A stretch of 64,000 nt of DNA from an uncultured Saprospiraceae bacterium (GTDB lineage Bacteria > Bacteroidota > Bacteroidia > Chitinophagales > Saprospiraceae). Position numbers and translations under genes: made by a program. Of this stretch, positions 8,201 to 17,029 are shown piece by piece. The notes under the pieces are model-generated. The model saw only the letters and a list, made by a program, of their open reading frames with translations. It was not told the origin of the DNA and searched no databases. Each line of letters begins with the position of its first letter. Within the stretch, counting starts at the first letter, position 1. Location of the stretch: the NCBI GenBank assembly GCA_937928045.1, contig CALFWO010000029.1, positions 1-64,000 of the forward strand, given 5' to 3'.

Positions 8201-10872
8201 CCGGAAATGGTCGACAGGTTCCTTTAGATTTTGAATTAGAATTCCAAGGCATTAGTGCCGAACGAAATATAATTAAATCTAATGGTGCCTCACAACTAGA
8301 TACGATGAAAGCAGATTGGGGAATTTGGTCTTTTGCTAGTCCAAAAAAGAAAGCCTTAGGATTTGACTTCTCCATGAAAAATGTGAAGCCAATTACAAAT
8401 CCAACTGTTGGAAGCGAGATTTACAATGGCGGTGTAAACATGGATATCTATATTAACTTATTGCCTAATAAAAATGAAAGTTTAAGCTCAATTTCAGCCG
8501 AAACAAATATTAACATACTTGGCACCGTAGAGAGACCTTCTAAGAAATGTTTGAAACCAAGACTGCACCAAGTAAAAGTCAAAGACATCATAATCGACGC
8601 TCAGACATCTTCAATTGCCATCGATGGGGTATTGAAACTAAGGGATCAAGATCCGGTATTTGGTAATGGGTTCTTGGGTCAATTAAATATCGATTTCAAA
8701 TGTCTTGGTTTGAGTACTTCTGGCTTGGTAGAATTTGGCAATACTCATTACAACCATATCAAGCCCTATAAATATTTCAGAGCAGAGACTGACTTAATTT
8801 TATCTCATGCAGCGGGAATTAATGTTTGGCCCAGTTTAAAACTTAGAGGATTCTCCGGAGGTTTTGCTCGAAACATGGAAATGATTCGTAAAGTTGAAAA
8901 CAATGAAGTGAGTTATGAATTCAAACCAAAATCCGGATTATTAAATCTAAAGGCCGGAGTCAAATTTGCCAATAGTGCAAAAGAAGAAACATTTAATTTC
9001 GATGCAGATCTCTTTGCTCAGTTCAGTAACAATAATGGCATTGAACTATTGAGACTAGATACAGATTTTTGGGTAGGCGCAAAAATGGAAGCCGCAGCGC
9101 GAGAAAAAGCAAAGATAAAAGGTGGAGCAGATGTTTTTTACGACTTCACCACAAAACACTTCAACCTAACGGCAAAAGTTGATATTAATAAGCCTAAGGT
9201 TTTGGAAGCCAATAATCAGAACTTAGTATTAGACATCAATGGCAGTACAAACAAGTGGTATTTCAAATTTGGAACTCCGCAGCAATTGAACACCATAAAA
9301 GTACTTGGGAAAGCCAGCCTATATGAATATTTTATGTTTGGGAATGACATCCCAATGCCATCAACATTTACTAACAGGTTCATAGCCGGTTACAATTCTG
9401 TATTCTCAGGAGGATCAGCTGGAACTCCTCCGGATTTTGCTGATCCAGCCTTGGCTCGAGTAGGCAGAGGAGTTGCAATGGGCCTTGGAATTCAAATCGA
9501 TAAATCTGGAGAATTCAAAAAAATACTCAAATGCAAATTTGATTTAATAGCAGGGGCAGAAGCCAATCTAAGTTTTCTTGAATACAACAATTGTATCGGA
9601 ATAAACAATTGGAGATTTGCTGGAAGTTTAGGATTATACGGTAAAGTTGGATTTAAGGCAAGGGCGCTTGGAGTCTGGTATGATCTTCTTGACATCAGAG
9701 CAGGCGCCAGAATCTCCGGTCAATTTCCTAACCCAGACTATGTATATGGTGTCATTGATGGACAAGTAAGATTGCTCAAAAGAAGGAATGGTAATTATAG
9801 GTTTAATTTTAGCATCCATAGAGACTTCGAAAGAGGAACATATTGCACGCCGGGTTCACCAAGCATAGGCGGTCCAAATGCGCCAGCCGAAGATATTGCT
9901 TATGATCTACAAAATCTGATTAGATATATTCATCCTAATAGTTATGGAAGTATTCCAACAGATAAACCTTTCGCTGTAAAATATAATTTAGTCCCGGATG
10001 AAGTATTCGACTTGCCGGAGAATCAAGGGGACGGATCTACTATCATGAGAACTTTTAAAATGGTAGTGAATGACGATCGTCAAAGTAAACTTGTTACCAA
10101 AGATGATAAAACACCATTGAACATTCCTTACTTCCGATTGGACAAACAGATCAGTCCGATAGGAGAACATTTACTGGCTATTAAAGCTATGACACCAATC
10201 CATTTGAATGATTTATCTGGTGCGGAACCAAATCCAAGTCTTGGCCTTTCGGGAAATCCATCAACTTCATCACCTACATTAAGTACAGGAGTCATTACAA
10301 ATCAAAGTCAAGTCGGATCACTAAACGTTGCTTCAATTTCAAATGGATTTAACAATCTATCCAATAGCTTCCAACAACCAATGATGGGGAATATTCAAGT
10401 TGGACCTTCATTTGGAGCTCCAGGGAATCAGTTGGTAAATTTGTCTACAGGGGCAATAACTCCAGTAATAGCACAACCTAGTCCTCAGTTAGCGATATCA
10501 GATGATTTTGAATTCCCAGAACCATTAACAAATTTATTGGAAGCCAATAGATTGTATGAGCTTACCTTGACTGCAGCACTTAAAGAAAATATTAATGGTG
10601 TTTGGACAACCGCGGAAGACAAAAATGGGAATCCAATTACGCAAAAAATTGTAAAAACATTCAGCACTGGATACATTCCTATGGCTGCTAATACTCAAAA
10701 TCCAGGAAGCATTCAACCGGAATTCACACCAACAGGCAATGGTAATTCTACAAATCCTGGTTCAACGCTACCGACGAATGTTCCGGCTTCAACTGTCCCT
10801 GCTTCGACAATACCTGCAGGACAGCAATTGATTAACCCTCCAGGAGGATTACAACCAGGCGGCGGATTTTAA
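5203..10872 (+). CDS. Giant secreted TANFOR-domain protein (1889 aa)
   Basis: Signal peptide in residues 1-22 (ends TIAQ). Residues about 23-275 match the TANFOR pattern: a strand-rich opening with PSPQVLNWAANPSTVILTV, then PAGNYQLCVELIDP, CAPF, PPQLILPIDEA, FMWSDIAP, and FVWQVRALEDE. A Cys-containing region (about 285-500) follows, then about 1000 residues of beta-rich sequence with no family I recognise, and a Gly/aromatic-rich part (about 1400-1560). The last 170 residues are Ser/Thr/Pro/Gly-rich low complexity ending PGGLQPGGGF. No T9SS type A or B sorting domain is visible at the end, so its export route is unclear. It lies 4 bp from the barrel gene and 19 bp from the Fn3 gene. It may be a surface adhesin or a cell-surface fibre; the role is unknown. 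Confidence 0.75.
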   Translation: MKTKFYYILILFSLSCIQETIAQLNFTLNVDPRPSPQVLNWAANPSTVILTVNNNGLSSIDYKIGAYFKKDNNLVAEIDISSISIMTIDAFDTEVFFVEDVIPSNAVDILDPSIQSTVQRTGQFPAGNYQLCVELIDPNTQSILAQEQCAPFVLTSYQPPQLILPIDEAIILDRASISFMWSDIAPSYPTPVTYELNVYELLSNQSEVDAVRFNLPIISEYLISSNQFFWPLDVPLLDEETDFVWQVRALEDEFSGNPIGLNDGFSSIGKFSTPNLTAFEDSLLCDQVELRMDIVVEGEGVVKVTDISDSAPRDYNLNRRVIDFGEKDWSVDDSYFKREQYYTSGDKEICLKLFYGLDSDASKTFECQICETINIQVADCSAKIETKRNVISDTNFEVVLDSVWVPDSIMVMSKIWVVQNDTTIVGDTLKVIHDKGMSIDYCMEVVTYDQRTNEFCETKSCYQYNSNNQKCNEDNCSSLCNVTSMEVLDSASIIKICGGHQMVLNKKPSGTNSNLTGTGLIRVPWLNTDFNVTFKNISVNSDGYLCDGKILAKVDDDSPEFNEQYFKNLGVAWTKNKVRSLNNWLHSRRNLNKIKPIKKALSDVDLNEEAGKQAKPINLPLGAVNMKLNGDSTNLVTLAISEMRWTNSGAEMNVTIDFKVDAFASNNLAFAGTYIPFGLKGPFSDPQFGLELISEQSIQLTNHPDNDNYWMKFHKSGNGHRGNKFKFLGCEGNFCLDSDISFIFPRKTLLPKDSTKQNVEGNIQTQICDWSDWIAGVNIDDAYIPKTQEMEVQFKDIYYDHSDVSNPPSIKFPEGFNSDTSTLFQGFYAKNITVTLPDNYTTFEDPELKVKFGSKHLIIHHGQLSGQIFGHNIINYPLGNLADLGMSVDTFKLDILNNTVIGSTIKGKVQLPIVDEDVSNALDYEALWSNAGDTLNSQQFSISPRNGIRSALLGGPIFDIDSNSVVMYERYRDVLLDRDTSNFLADLNGRLNFDNINLNAGNGRQVPLDFELEFQGISAERNIIKSNGASQLDTMKADWGIWSFASPKKKALGFDFSMKNVKPITNPTVGSEIYNGGVNMDIYINLLPNKNESLSSISAETNINILGTVERPSKKCLKPRLHQVKVKDIIIDAQTSSIAIDGVLKLRDQDPVFGNGFLGQLNIDFKCLGLSTSGLVEFGNTHYNHIKPYKYFRAETDLILSHAAGINVWPSLKLRGFSGGFARNMEMIRKVENNEVSYEFKPKSGLLNLKAGVKFANSAKEETFNFDADLFAQFSNNNGIELLRLDTDFWVGAKMEAAAREKAKIKGGADVFYDFTTKHFNLTAKVDINKPKVLEANNQNLVLDINGSTNKWYFKFGTPQQLNTIKVLGKASLYEYFMFGNDIPMPSTFTNRFIAGYNSVFSGGSAGTPPDFADPALARVGRGVAMGLGIQIDKSGEFKKILKCKFDLIAGAEANLSFLEYNNCIGINNWRFAGSLGLYGKVGFKARALGVWYDLLDIRAGARISGQFPNPDYVYGVIDGQVRLLKRRNGNYRFNFSIHRDFERGTYCTPGSPSIGGPNAPAEDIAYDLQNLIRYIHPNSYGSIPTDKPFAVKYNLVPDEVFDLPENQGDGSTIMRTFKMVVNDDRQSKLVTKDDKTPLNIPYFRLDKQISPIGEHLLAIKAMTPIHLNDLSGAEPNPSLGLSGNPSTSSPTLSTGVITNQSQVGSLNVASISNGFNNLSNSFQQPMMGNIQVGPSFGAPGNQLVNLSTGAITPVIAQPSPQLAISDDFEFPEPLTNLLEANRLYELTLTAALKENINGVWTTAEDKNGNPITQKIVKTFSTGYIPMAANTQNPGSIQPEFTPTGNGNSTNPGSTLPTNVPASTVPASTIPAGQQLINPPGGLQPGGGF

Positions 10873-10891
10873 ATTCAAAAAAATAATTGAC

Positions 10892-12976
10892 ATGAAAAAT
10901 TTAATACTATATATAATCTTGGTTTGCTTCGTTCAGCTTTTGGTTGCTCAACCAACTAATGAATTCAAAGTGGAAAAATCAATTCCAGTTTTTTCAAGAA
11001 GTAACCCGAACAGTATCGAGATCAAATGGATTCCTGAAGACTTCAACTTATGGGAACAAACCAAGGGAGGCGGCTATAATGTGTATCGCAGTGAACAAGG
11101 CAAAAAAGACTTTAAGAAAATTAATGCGCAACCAATTCTCATGATGGACTTGAATCAAATAAAAACATTAATAGACTCCAAACCAAGCCAATACATGGCT
11201 ATGACTTACGAAACACTTGTAGCACTTCAGAAAACACCTTTGAGCTTTGATTTAGGAGCAAAAGAAGGAATCAAAAGTATTCAAGAAGCTCAAAATGACA
11301 TTGATTTTTCTTACATGACCATTGTACTTTCAAGCATTTATGACATTGAAGCCTCTAAAGCATTGGGCTGGTATTATGAAGATAAAAATGTGGTAAAAGG
11401 GATGGGCTATGAATATTATATTCAAGCTGTCCAATCCAATATATCATACGACCTATCCACAGAGATCACAATTGGAAAAACAGGAATTAAAACCAGCAAC
11501 TTTGGACAGCCGTTGGTGAAACAATATCCTGGAGATACTGAGCTCACTTTTGCTTTTGAATTGTCTGAAGATATAATTTCTTGGTTTGGCCAAAAGAAAA
11601 ATAATTCTGGCGAATTTATCAACATTAGCAATGCTCCGAGAATAGAATTTTCGGGAGGACCGTCATCTGGTGTACACACTTTGATAGATACGAGTCTAAT
11701 AAATTACCAAGAATATTACTACCGAATAGAAGGAATTGACATTTGGGGAGATACCATTACGCTTGCAAATGTGCATGATCATCCTATAGATTTAACTCCT
11801 CCTAATCCGCCCTTTTTACCTCAACCTCAACACACAGGAGAAACGGAAGTGACAGTGAGTTGGGAATTGAACAACTCGCAAGATTCAGACCTGAAAGGAT
11901 TTGTTGTCTCTAGATCTAACAATTCACAAGGGCCATATTCCAAAATACATGAATCGTTTATCCCTAAAGAAAAATTAGAATTTATTGATTCAAATTTTGA
12001 TCCCAACTTAGCCAATTACTACCAAGTCTATGCCATTGATACTGCGGGAAACTATAGCTATTCAAATGAAGCCTTGGTTGCATTGATCGATAGTATACCA
12101 CCAGAAGCCCCCATTATCGACTCTGCCAAAATCAGCAAGGAAGGGATTGTCCGAATCAAGATAAAACCAAGTAGCTCAAAAGACATACTTGGTTATAAAC
12201 TTCTTTATGCCAATGATAGCAGTCATCAATTTTCTGTTGTTCAAGAATATTTAGAATTTCCGATTGAAACTATTCCAGAAATTTACACTGATACAATTTC
12301 CTTAAGTACCTTGACGGAAAAAGTTTATTATCGTTTGATTGCTTTAGATCAACATTACAATGTTTCTGAACCTTCTGAACTCATCATTCTGGAACGACCG
12401 GATATAATTCCACCGGCAAGATCAATCATTAGAAACTATTTGGTAAAGAAGGATTTTGTCAAATTGATAATTAGCCCGAGTAATAGTAGAGATGTTGCAG
12501 GACAAAATATTTATAGAAAAAAAGCCGGCCTAACAAAGTGGATAAAAATAGGATCGATTAAACCTCAGATTGAAAATTATATTGATAAAAATATTGAGTC
12601 TGATCAATATTATAACTATTATTTAACTGCCATAGATGAAGTGCCGAATGAATCGAAACCATCACCAACGGTAACGATAAAAACATTGCCTAATGATGCA
12701 ATAAAGCAGCCGAAAATTAAAGCAGATTTTTCAACATCAGATTCGAAAATTACGATAACAGTACAGGCAGAAACAAAATTAAAGGAATACAAAATTGCGA
12801 TTTACCGAAAACTTTCAAATCAAGATATTAAGTTGATAACTTATTTGGAACCCAACGAACTAACCTATTTGGATAATTTAAATACCAAAGTTAAAAGCGC
12901 CACCTATCAATGTAAAGTAATTGGCAGATATGATGCTTCTCTTATTTCAGAAGCAGCTGTAATAAACTTCAATTAA
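10892..12976 (+). CDS. Secreted fibronectin type III repeat protein, third gene of TANFOR operon
   Basis: A 694-aa protein with a signal peptide (residues 1-19, ending LLVAQ). An N-terminal Fn3-like unit contains IEIKWIPEDFNLW and GGYNVYRSE. From about residue 300, Fn3 domains follow in series, shown by PPNPPFLPQPQ, VTVSWELNNSQDSDLKGFVV, YYQVYAIDTAGNYSYSNEA, then PPEAPIID, YYRLIALDQHYNVSEPSE, then PPARS, YNYYLTAIDEVPNESKPSP, and a last partial unit. Tandem Fn3 domains usually mediate binding or act as spacers on secreted proteins. No sorting domain is visible. Since it follows the TANFOR gene by 19 bp, the two products probably act together on the cell surface. Confidence 0.75.
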   Translation: MKNLILYIILVCFVQLLVAQPTNEFKVEKSIPVFSRSNPNSIEIKWIPEDFNLWEQTKGGGYNVYRSEQGKKDFKKINAQPILMMDLNQIKTLIDSKPSQYMAMTYETLVALQKTPLSFDLGAKEGIKSIQEAQNDIDFSYMTIVLSSIYDIEASKALGWYYEDKNVVKGMGYEYYIQAVQSNISYDLSTEITIGKTGIKTSNFGQPLVKQYPGDTELTFAFELSEDIISWFGQKKNNSGEFINISNAPRIEFSGGPSSGVHTLIDTSLINYQEYYYRIEGIDIWGDTITLANVHDHPIDLTPPNPPFLPQPQHTGETEVTVSWELNNSQDSDLKGFVVSRSNNSQGPYSKIHESFIPKEKLEFIDSNFDPNLANYYQVYAIDTAGNYSYSNEALVALIDSIPPEAPIIDSAKISKEGIVRIKIKPSSSKDILGYKLLYANDSSHQFSVVQEYLEFPIETIPEIYTDTISLSTLTEKVYYRLIALDQHYNVSEPSELIILERPDIIPPARSIIRNYLVKKDFVKLIISPSNSRDVAGQNIYRKKAGLTKWIKIGSIKPQIENYIDKNIESDQYYNYYLTAIDEVPNESKPSPTVTIKTLPNDAIKQPKIKADFSTSDSKITITVQAETKLKEYKIAIYRKLSNQDIKLITYLEPNELTYLDNLNTKVKSATYQCKVIGRYDASLISEAAVINFN

Positions 12977-13095
12977 TATTTTACCAACAAAAAATTAACT
13001 AATGAGATTTCAGAGGAATAAGCGTTTTTTAAGCCTAATGGACTAGTTGAAATCCGTCAATTTACCTATCTTCCGCATTCATTAAACATAAGAAA

Positions 13096-13632
13096 ATGGA
13101 AGATTTAACGGCGTTGAAACGAAAAGTTCAGCAATATAAAGATATCCTAGCCAATACAGAGGCCTATAGAAAGACGTGGAACGAATCATTTCGAGCAGAG
13201 ATCGTCAAAATGTTGGAAACTATGATCGCTGAAACTGGCTTAGATGCCACAGTTGAAGTGAGCAGTGAATTAGAAAACTTGGAATCAATTGTTTGTTCAT
13301 TAGGACAAGGAAAATCTGGTATTTTCCAGAAGGTAAATGAAAATCTAAATCGGCCACTCATTAAGCACAAAGGTTCTTTAATTTACCAGCAGCTTTTCAA
13401 TGGAAAAATAGTTGTTTTAATCGCCTTTCCAAATATTGAAAATTATGGTCAGCCTCAACCTCCTAAGCAAATTGCGATTTATCGTCCTGAAGAATTGAAG
13501 GAGCCTTTCTTTGTTCGTCATATGGAAGATTTCATCAAAGAAGTTACGAAATGGGAAGACTACGACGATGATGACCCACAGCCTTCACAGCGTATTGGTT
13601 TTAGAATGGACATGCCTGAAGCAGCTGAATAA
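13096..13632 (+). CDS. Conserved hypothetical cytoplasmic protein (178 aa)
   Basis: No signal peptide or membrane segment. The N-terminus (LKRKVQQYKDILANTEAYRKT) is predicted helical. The middle (residues about 85-135) is a small beta-rich part (SLIYQQLFNGKIVVLIAFP, then KQIAIYRPEEL), and a helix with FVRHMEDFIKEV and an acidic stretch (EDYDDDDPQ) follow. I do not recognise a named family, although the protein looks like a conserved Bacteroidota hypothetical. A 118-bp gap separates it from the Fn3 gene, and 26 bp lie before the TspO-like gene, so it may be co-transcribed with the latter. Codon use matches the surroundings. Confidence 0.7.
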   Translation: MEDLTALKRKVQQYKDILANTEAYRKTWNESFRAEIVKMLETMIAETGLDATVEVSSELENLESIVCSLGQGKSGIFQKVNENLNRPLIKHKGSLIYQQLFNGKIVVLIAFPNIENYGQPQPPKQIAIYRPEELKEPFFVRHMEDFIKEVTKWEDYDDDDPQPSQRIGFRMDMPEAAE

Positions 13633-13658
13633 TTATTTAATTTCCAATCCTACTAATT

Positions 13659-14459
13659 ATGAATGTAAAGACGCTTCATACATTTAACATTGTATTTTTG
13701 ATCGCCACTTTAATTGTAAATTATCTAGCGAATTCATTGCCAATTGGTGGTTTGGATACCGGCCAGCTATCGGCGCTGCGCCCTACCCTTTTTACACCTG
13801 CGGGTTTCACCTTTGCGATCTGGGGATTGATCTATTTATTATTGATCACATTTACCACATATTTAGCCGTAGGACTTTGGAAGGAAAAACCCAAGGCGAC
13901 AAAAATCATTCAACAAATCGGTCCATGGTTTATTGTTTCTTGTATTGCAAATATCAGCTGGATATTAATGTGGCATTCTCAATTGATAGGGTTATCACTA
14001 TTGGTAATGATCGTTCTGTGGTTGAGTATATTTAAATTATACAGAACAGTTGATCAGAATTGGTTAGAGAATTCTGTTGAAACCACTTTTGCAGTCTGTA
14101 TTCCATTTAGTATTTACTTAGGTTGGATTTCCGTAGCCACTGTTGCCAACGTTTCTATCTTTTTGCTAGAGATTGGCTGGGATGGCTTCGGAATTCCTTT
14201 CCAAGTTTGGACGATGATAATGCTGGGCGTTATTGGTTTGATAGGCATGTTTGTTTTATTCCGGGAAGGTGACACCCCGTTGGTGACTGTTTTCATGTGG
14301 GCACTTTGGGGAATCATTAATAAGCCAGATTTACCAGAAGGATCTCCGATACTGACTGTAGCTTTTTCGGTATTGATTTTCTTAGCGCTGGGTTGTGCTC
14401 TATCCGCTTATTTGCGATTTAGGAATAAGGATACATTTATGAATGCTGAAGGAAGCTAA
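13659..14459 (+). CDS. TspO/MBR-related tryptophan-rich membrane protein
   Basis: A 266-aa polytopic membrane protein with about seven to eight hydrophobic helices. Near the N-terminus it has LFTPAGFTFAIWGLIYLL, a hallmark of the extended TspO/MBR-related family (the group often annotated as tryptophan-rich sensory protein). Later it has SWILMWHSQ, IYLGWISVATVANV and a Trp-rich MWALWGI. Classical TspO proteins (about 160 aa, five helices) bind porphyrins or cholesterol; the role of this longer version is not established. A terminator hairpin follows at 14515. Confidence 0.75.
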   Translation: MNVKTLHTFNIVFLIATLIVNYLANSLPIGGLDTGQLSALRPTLFTPAGFTFAIWGLIYLLLITFTTYLAVGLWKEKPKATKIIQQIGPWFIVSCIANISWILMWHSQLIGLSLLVMIVLWLSIFKLYRTVDQNWLENSVETTFAVCIPFSIYLGWISVATVANVSIFLLEIGWDGFGIPFQVWTMIMLGVIGLIGMFVLFREGDTPLVTVFMWALWGIINKPDLPEGSPILTVAFSVLIFLALGCALSAYLRFRNKDTFMNAEGS

Positions 14460-14514
14460 GTCTATTATATCACTTCCACGTGGTAGTTAATTAATATAAA
14501 GTTCTGTGATGGAA

Positions 14515-14538
14515 GGAATCAGCTTGATTCCATTTTTT
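14515..14538 (+). terminator. Intrinsic terminator after the TspO-like gene
   Basis: GGAATCA, loop GCT, TGATTCC (perfect 7-bp stem), followed by ATTTTTT on the plus strand. It overlaps the 3' end of the convergent DUF6090-like gene. Confidence 0.6.
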
Positions 14539-15271
14539 CAATTCTCTCTAGTGTGCTTCTCACATTTCTGATACATTGATTATATATCCGACATTTATAC
14601 ATCCTGAATTCAAGCGATTTACTCACCAAGAATCGAAATTCTTCATTATTCATTAATTCCTTTTCATCAATTGGGATATAACCAATCAATTGAGTTATTC
14701 CGCGAGGCATTTCGCGAGGATAATTGATAGAAAAAGAATCATTCAATTTCAAACTGTATTTCAAGCTGGTGTCTCTATTTGTTTTGAAGTTCTTTTGAAA
14801 AAAAGGAGTTAGGTAATCACTAATATCGGGATTCAAAGTGTTCCCTTTTACCAACCTTGGAAAATTAATATTGTAAACTACAGATATGAGTGTTCTTAGT
14901 GTATCATCTTGAATAAGATTTATTCCAAACGATTTTAAATTTTCGTAACCAGAACTATTCGAAAATATGTATTCGTCTCTAGTCATCCAATAGAAGTCCA
15001 TTATTAGACTATCGGAATCTACTGCTTCATTGTCTAAGAATTTGATAACGTTTAGGTTACTTGACAAACCAACTTCATGGATTGCCAAATCATTCTGCAG
15101 ATCATTCAAACTATTTTTTAGTTCAAAATAAATTTGACTTAATATTTCTTTTTCGGATTGGCTTCGACTTATTTTCTTTCCATACTCGGTTAAATAAAAA
15201 GCCATTAGAACACCAACCATAATGATTAGAATCTCTTTGAAATACTTCCATATTTTGCTTTTCAATTTCAT
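14519..15271 (-). CDS. DUF6090-like membrane-anchored protein
   Basis: A 250-aa protein with one N-terminal transmembrane helix (residues about 10-28, FKEILIIMVGVLMAFYLTEY), followed by a helical soluble domain starting with SEKEILSQIYFELKNSLNDL. The arrangement (short basic N-terminus, a helix with E.L.....G...A, then a helix with EI...I...L...L..L) is that of the DUF6090 group of Bacteroidota proteins. No function is known. It lies 66 bp downstream of the DUF819 gene on the same strand, so co-transcription is possible. Confidence 0.65.
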   Translation of the reverse strand: MKLKSKIWKYFKEILIIMVGVLMAFYLTEYGKKISRSQSEKEILSQIYFELKNSLNDLQNDLAIHEVGLSSNLNVIKFLDNEAVDSDSLIMDFYWMTRDEYIFSNSSGYENLKSFGINLIQDDTLRTLISVVYNINFPRLVKGNTLNPDISDYLTPFFQKNFKTNRDTSLKYSLKLNDSFSINYPREMPRGITQLIGYIPIDEKELMNNEEFRFLVSKSLEFRMYKCRIYNQCIRNVRSTLERIEKMESS

Positions 15272-15337
15272 CGATGAGCGGAAATTTAATCTAGGCTAAA
15301 CCAATTTCTACTTTTGAAATTAGTTCAATAAAACATT

Positions 15338-16594
15338 CTAACCACCACTTACCCCTTGCATCATAAAGGCACAAATAATTGCTCCATAGGTCCCAAGGGC
15401 ATATCCTAATACAGCCATTAATACTCCCACCGGAGCTAATGTTGAAGAAAAAGCAGATGCTACTACCGGAGCAGATGCGGCACCTCCTACATTCGCCTGT
15501 GATCCAACTGCAACAAAGAAAAATGGAGCTTTTATAATCTTCGCTACAAATAATAGAAGAATGACATGAACTAACATCCAAGTAATTCCGATTGCGAATA
15601 ATCCAAGGTTAGCCCAAACTTCTCCAAGATTCATTTTCATTCCAATAGTTGCAACAAGAATATAGATAAAAACAGAGCCATATCTCGATGCTCCAGCACC
15701 TTCTAATTTTCTTACCTCAGTTACTGACAACAACAATCCCACAGTAGTTGCTATTACAATCATCCAGAAAAACTTCGACATTAATGAATCCAATCGTACC
15801 GCTGTCAGCGCTTCAGCATGATTGTTTTTTAACCAAGGCGTAATGACATCTGCTCCCCAATGCGCTAAAGCTACACCACCAAACGCAACTCCTAATATTT
15901 GAAAAACGGTTGTAGTAGATTCGTTCATTTTTATTCCAAGACGATAGTCTTCAACTTTTCTTTTTAATGCTTCAATTGAAGACGCATCCGCATTTAACCA
16001 ACGATCGATTTTATCACTCATATTAGCACCATAAAGTAAGAATCCCATCCAAATATTTGCGACAACAACATCTACAATGATCATGGTTGCAAACAAATCA
16101 TCATTCACTTCAAAGATTTCTTTCATTGCTGTTTGGTTGGCGCCACCTCCAATCCAAGATCCTGCGACTGTAGACAATCCACGCCATAATTCGTCTGAGC
16201 TTGCTGGAATTAGTTCAGGAAATAAACCATTGATGAGTAAAAGTGCTATCGGTCCTCCTATCACAATACCTAAGGTTGCTGCTAAGAACATGACGATCGC
16301 CCTCCAACCGAGGTTAAGAATTCCTTGGAAGTCAATCCCGAGACAAAGCAATACCAATGAGGCTGGGAGTAAGTATCTTGAGGCTACGAAATACAATTGG
16401 GAACCTTCGCCAGAAATCAATCCAAGGGGCCAGTGTAACAAGGCTGGCAAAAAATAGCATAACAATAACGGTGGACAGTATCTATAAAACTTTTTCCAGC
16501 CTGGATTATTACTGGAAGATGTTTGAAATATAAATGCTAAAAGGATCAATAAGAGTCCTAAGACAATTGCATCGTTTGTAAAAAATGGTTCCAT
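15338..16594 (-). CDS. DUF819 family membrane protein (YjcL-like)
   Basis: A 418-aa integral membrane protein with about ten to eleven hydrophobic helices. Recognisable DUF819 features are LCLGIDFQGILNLG near residue 80, the segment STVAGSWIGGGANQTAM near 145, and the mirrored glycine-rich helix FFFVAVGSQANVGGAASAP near 375. The two related GGG.N/VGGAA segments in inverted halves suggest a transporter fold. The family is predicted to be permease-like and its substrate is unknown. A soluble loop with charged residues lies at about 195-225. The DUF6090-like gene follows 66 bp downstream. Confidence 0.85.
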   Translation of the reverse strand: MEPFFTNDAIVLGLLLILLAFIFQTSSSNNPGWKKFYRYCPPLLLCYFLPALLHWPLGLISGEGSQLYFVASRYLLPASLVLLCLGIDFQGILNLGWRAIVMFLAATLGIVIGGPIALLLINGLFPELIPASSDELWRGLSTVAGSWIGGGANQTAMKEIFEVNDDLFATMIIVDVVVANIWMGFLLYGANMSDKIDRWLNADASSIEALKRKVEDYRLGIKMNESTTTVFQILGVAFGGVALAHWGADVITPWLKNNHAEALTAVRLDSLMSKFFWMIVIATTVGLLLSVTEVRKLEGAGASRYGSVFIYILVATIGMKMNLGEVWANLGLFAIGITWMLVHVILLLFVAKIIKAPFFFVAVGSQANVGGAASAPVVASAFSSTLAPVGVLMAVLGYALGTYGAIICAFMMQGVSGG

Positions 16595-16639
16595 TTCGTT
16601 TTTCTTTTGGGAAAAATAACGAAAATTTCTAAGCCATTG

Positions 16640-16972
16640 CTAAACTAACCTTTTTAATAGCATCTCCAGATTATGGGCTATTGGATGTAAATGTCCATCT
16701 GACAATAATTGTGCTTTAAGATCTTGGATAAGAGATTGGCGATCATCGCCATTGAGATCAAGTCGTGTAAAAGTGGACATGATTTTTTGCATCCGCTCAA
16801 AATCGTTGTCCAGATTGAATTCGACAATCATTTTTTTATAAAGTGTCTGATCAATGTGAGAAAGGATGATTTTCTGTTCTTCTTCTGTTTCAACAAAATC
16901 GGCATCTGCACAAAAAATGAGCATGTAAGCTTCAAGCTCCTTTTTATTCCAATTGGTAAAAATGGTACTCAT
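16640..16972 (-). CDS. Small TerB-like helical protein, tandem paralogue 1
   Basis: A 110-aa all-helical soluble protein. It shares a pattern over its whole length with the gene just upstream (17030-17368): W near residue 8, a YM..FCADAD motif (paralogue YLFFYCADTD), F..D.DF.R...I in the middle, and a late L..DG..H. Acidic D.D and DG..H positions at both ends resemble TerB-like helical proteins, but this is only a resemblance. The two genes are 57 bp apart on the same strand and clearly arose by duplication. Function unknown. Confidence 0.7.
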   Translation of the reverse strand: MSTIFTNWNKKELEAYMLIFCADADFVETEEEQKIILSHIDQTLYKKMIVEFNLDNDFERMQKIMSTFTRLDLNGDDRQSLIQDLKAQLLSDGHLHPIAHNLEMLLKRLV

Positions 16973-17029
16973 TCTTCAAGTTTGTTGAGCCCAAAGGTAC
17001 CAAAATGAAATGGACTAGATTCGAATTTG

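Noticed and set aside
6702-8375. Several minus-strand frames of 89-136 aa inside the TANFOR gene
   Set aside because: They are shadows of the strong plus-strand coding frame, with no start context and no family resemblance.
16077-16457. Plus-strand 126-aa frame inside the DUF819 gene
   Set aside because: Antisense shadow; the minus strand has complete membrane-protein signatures.
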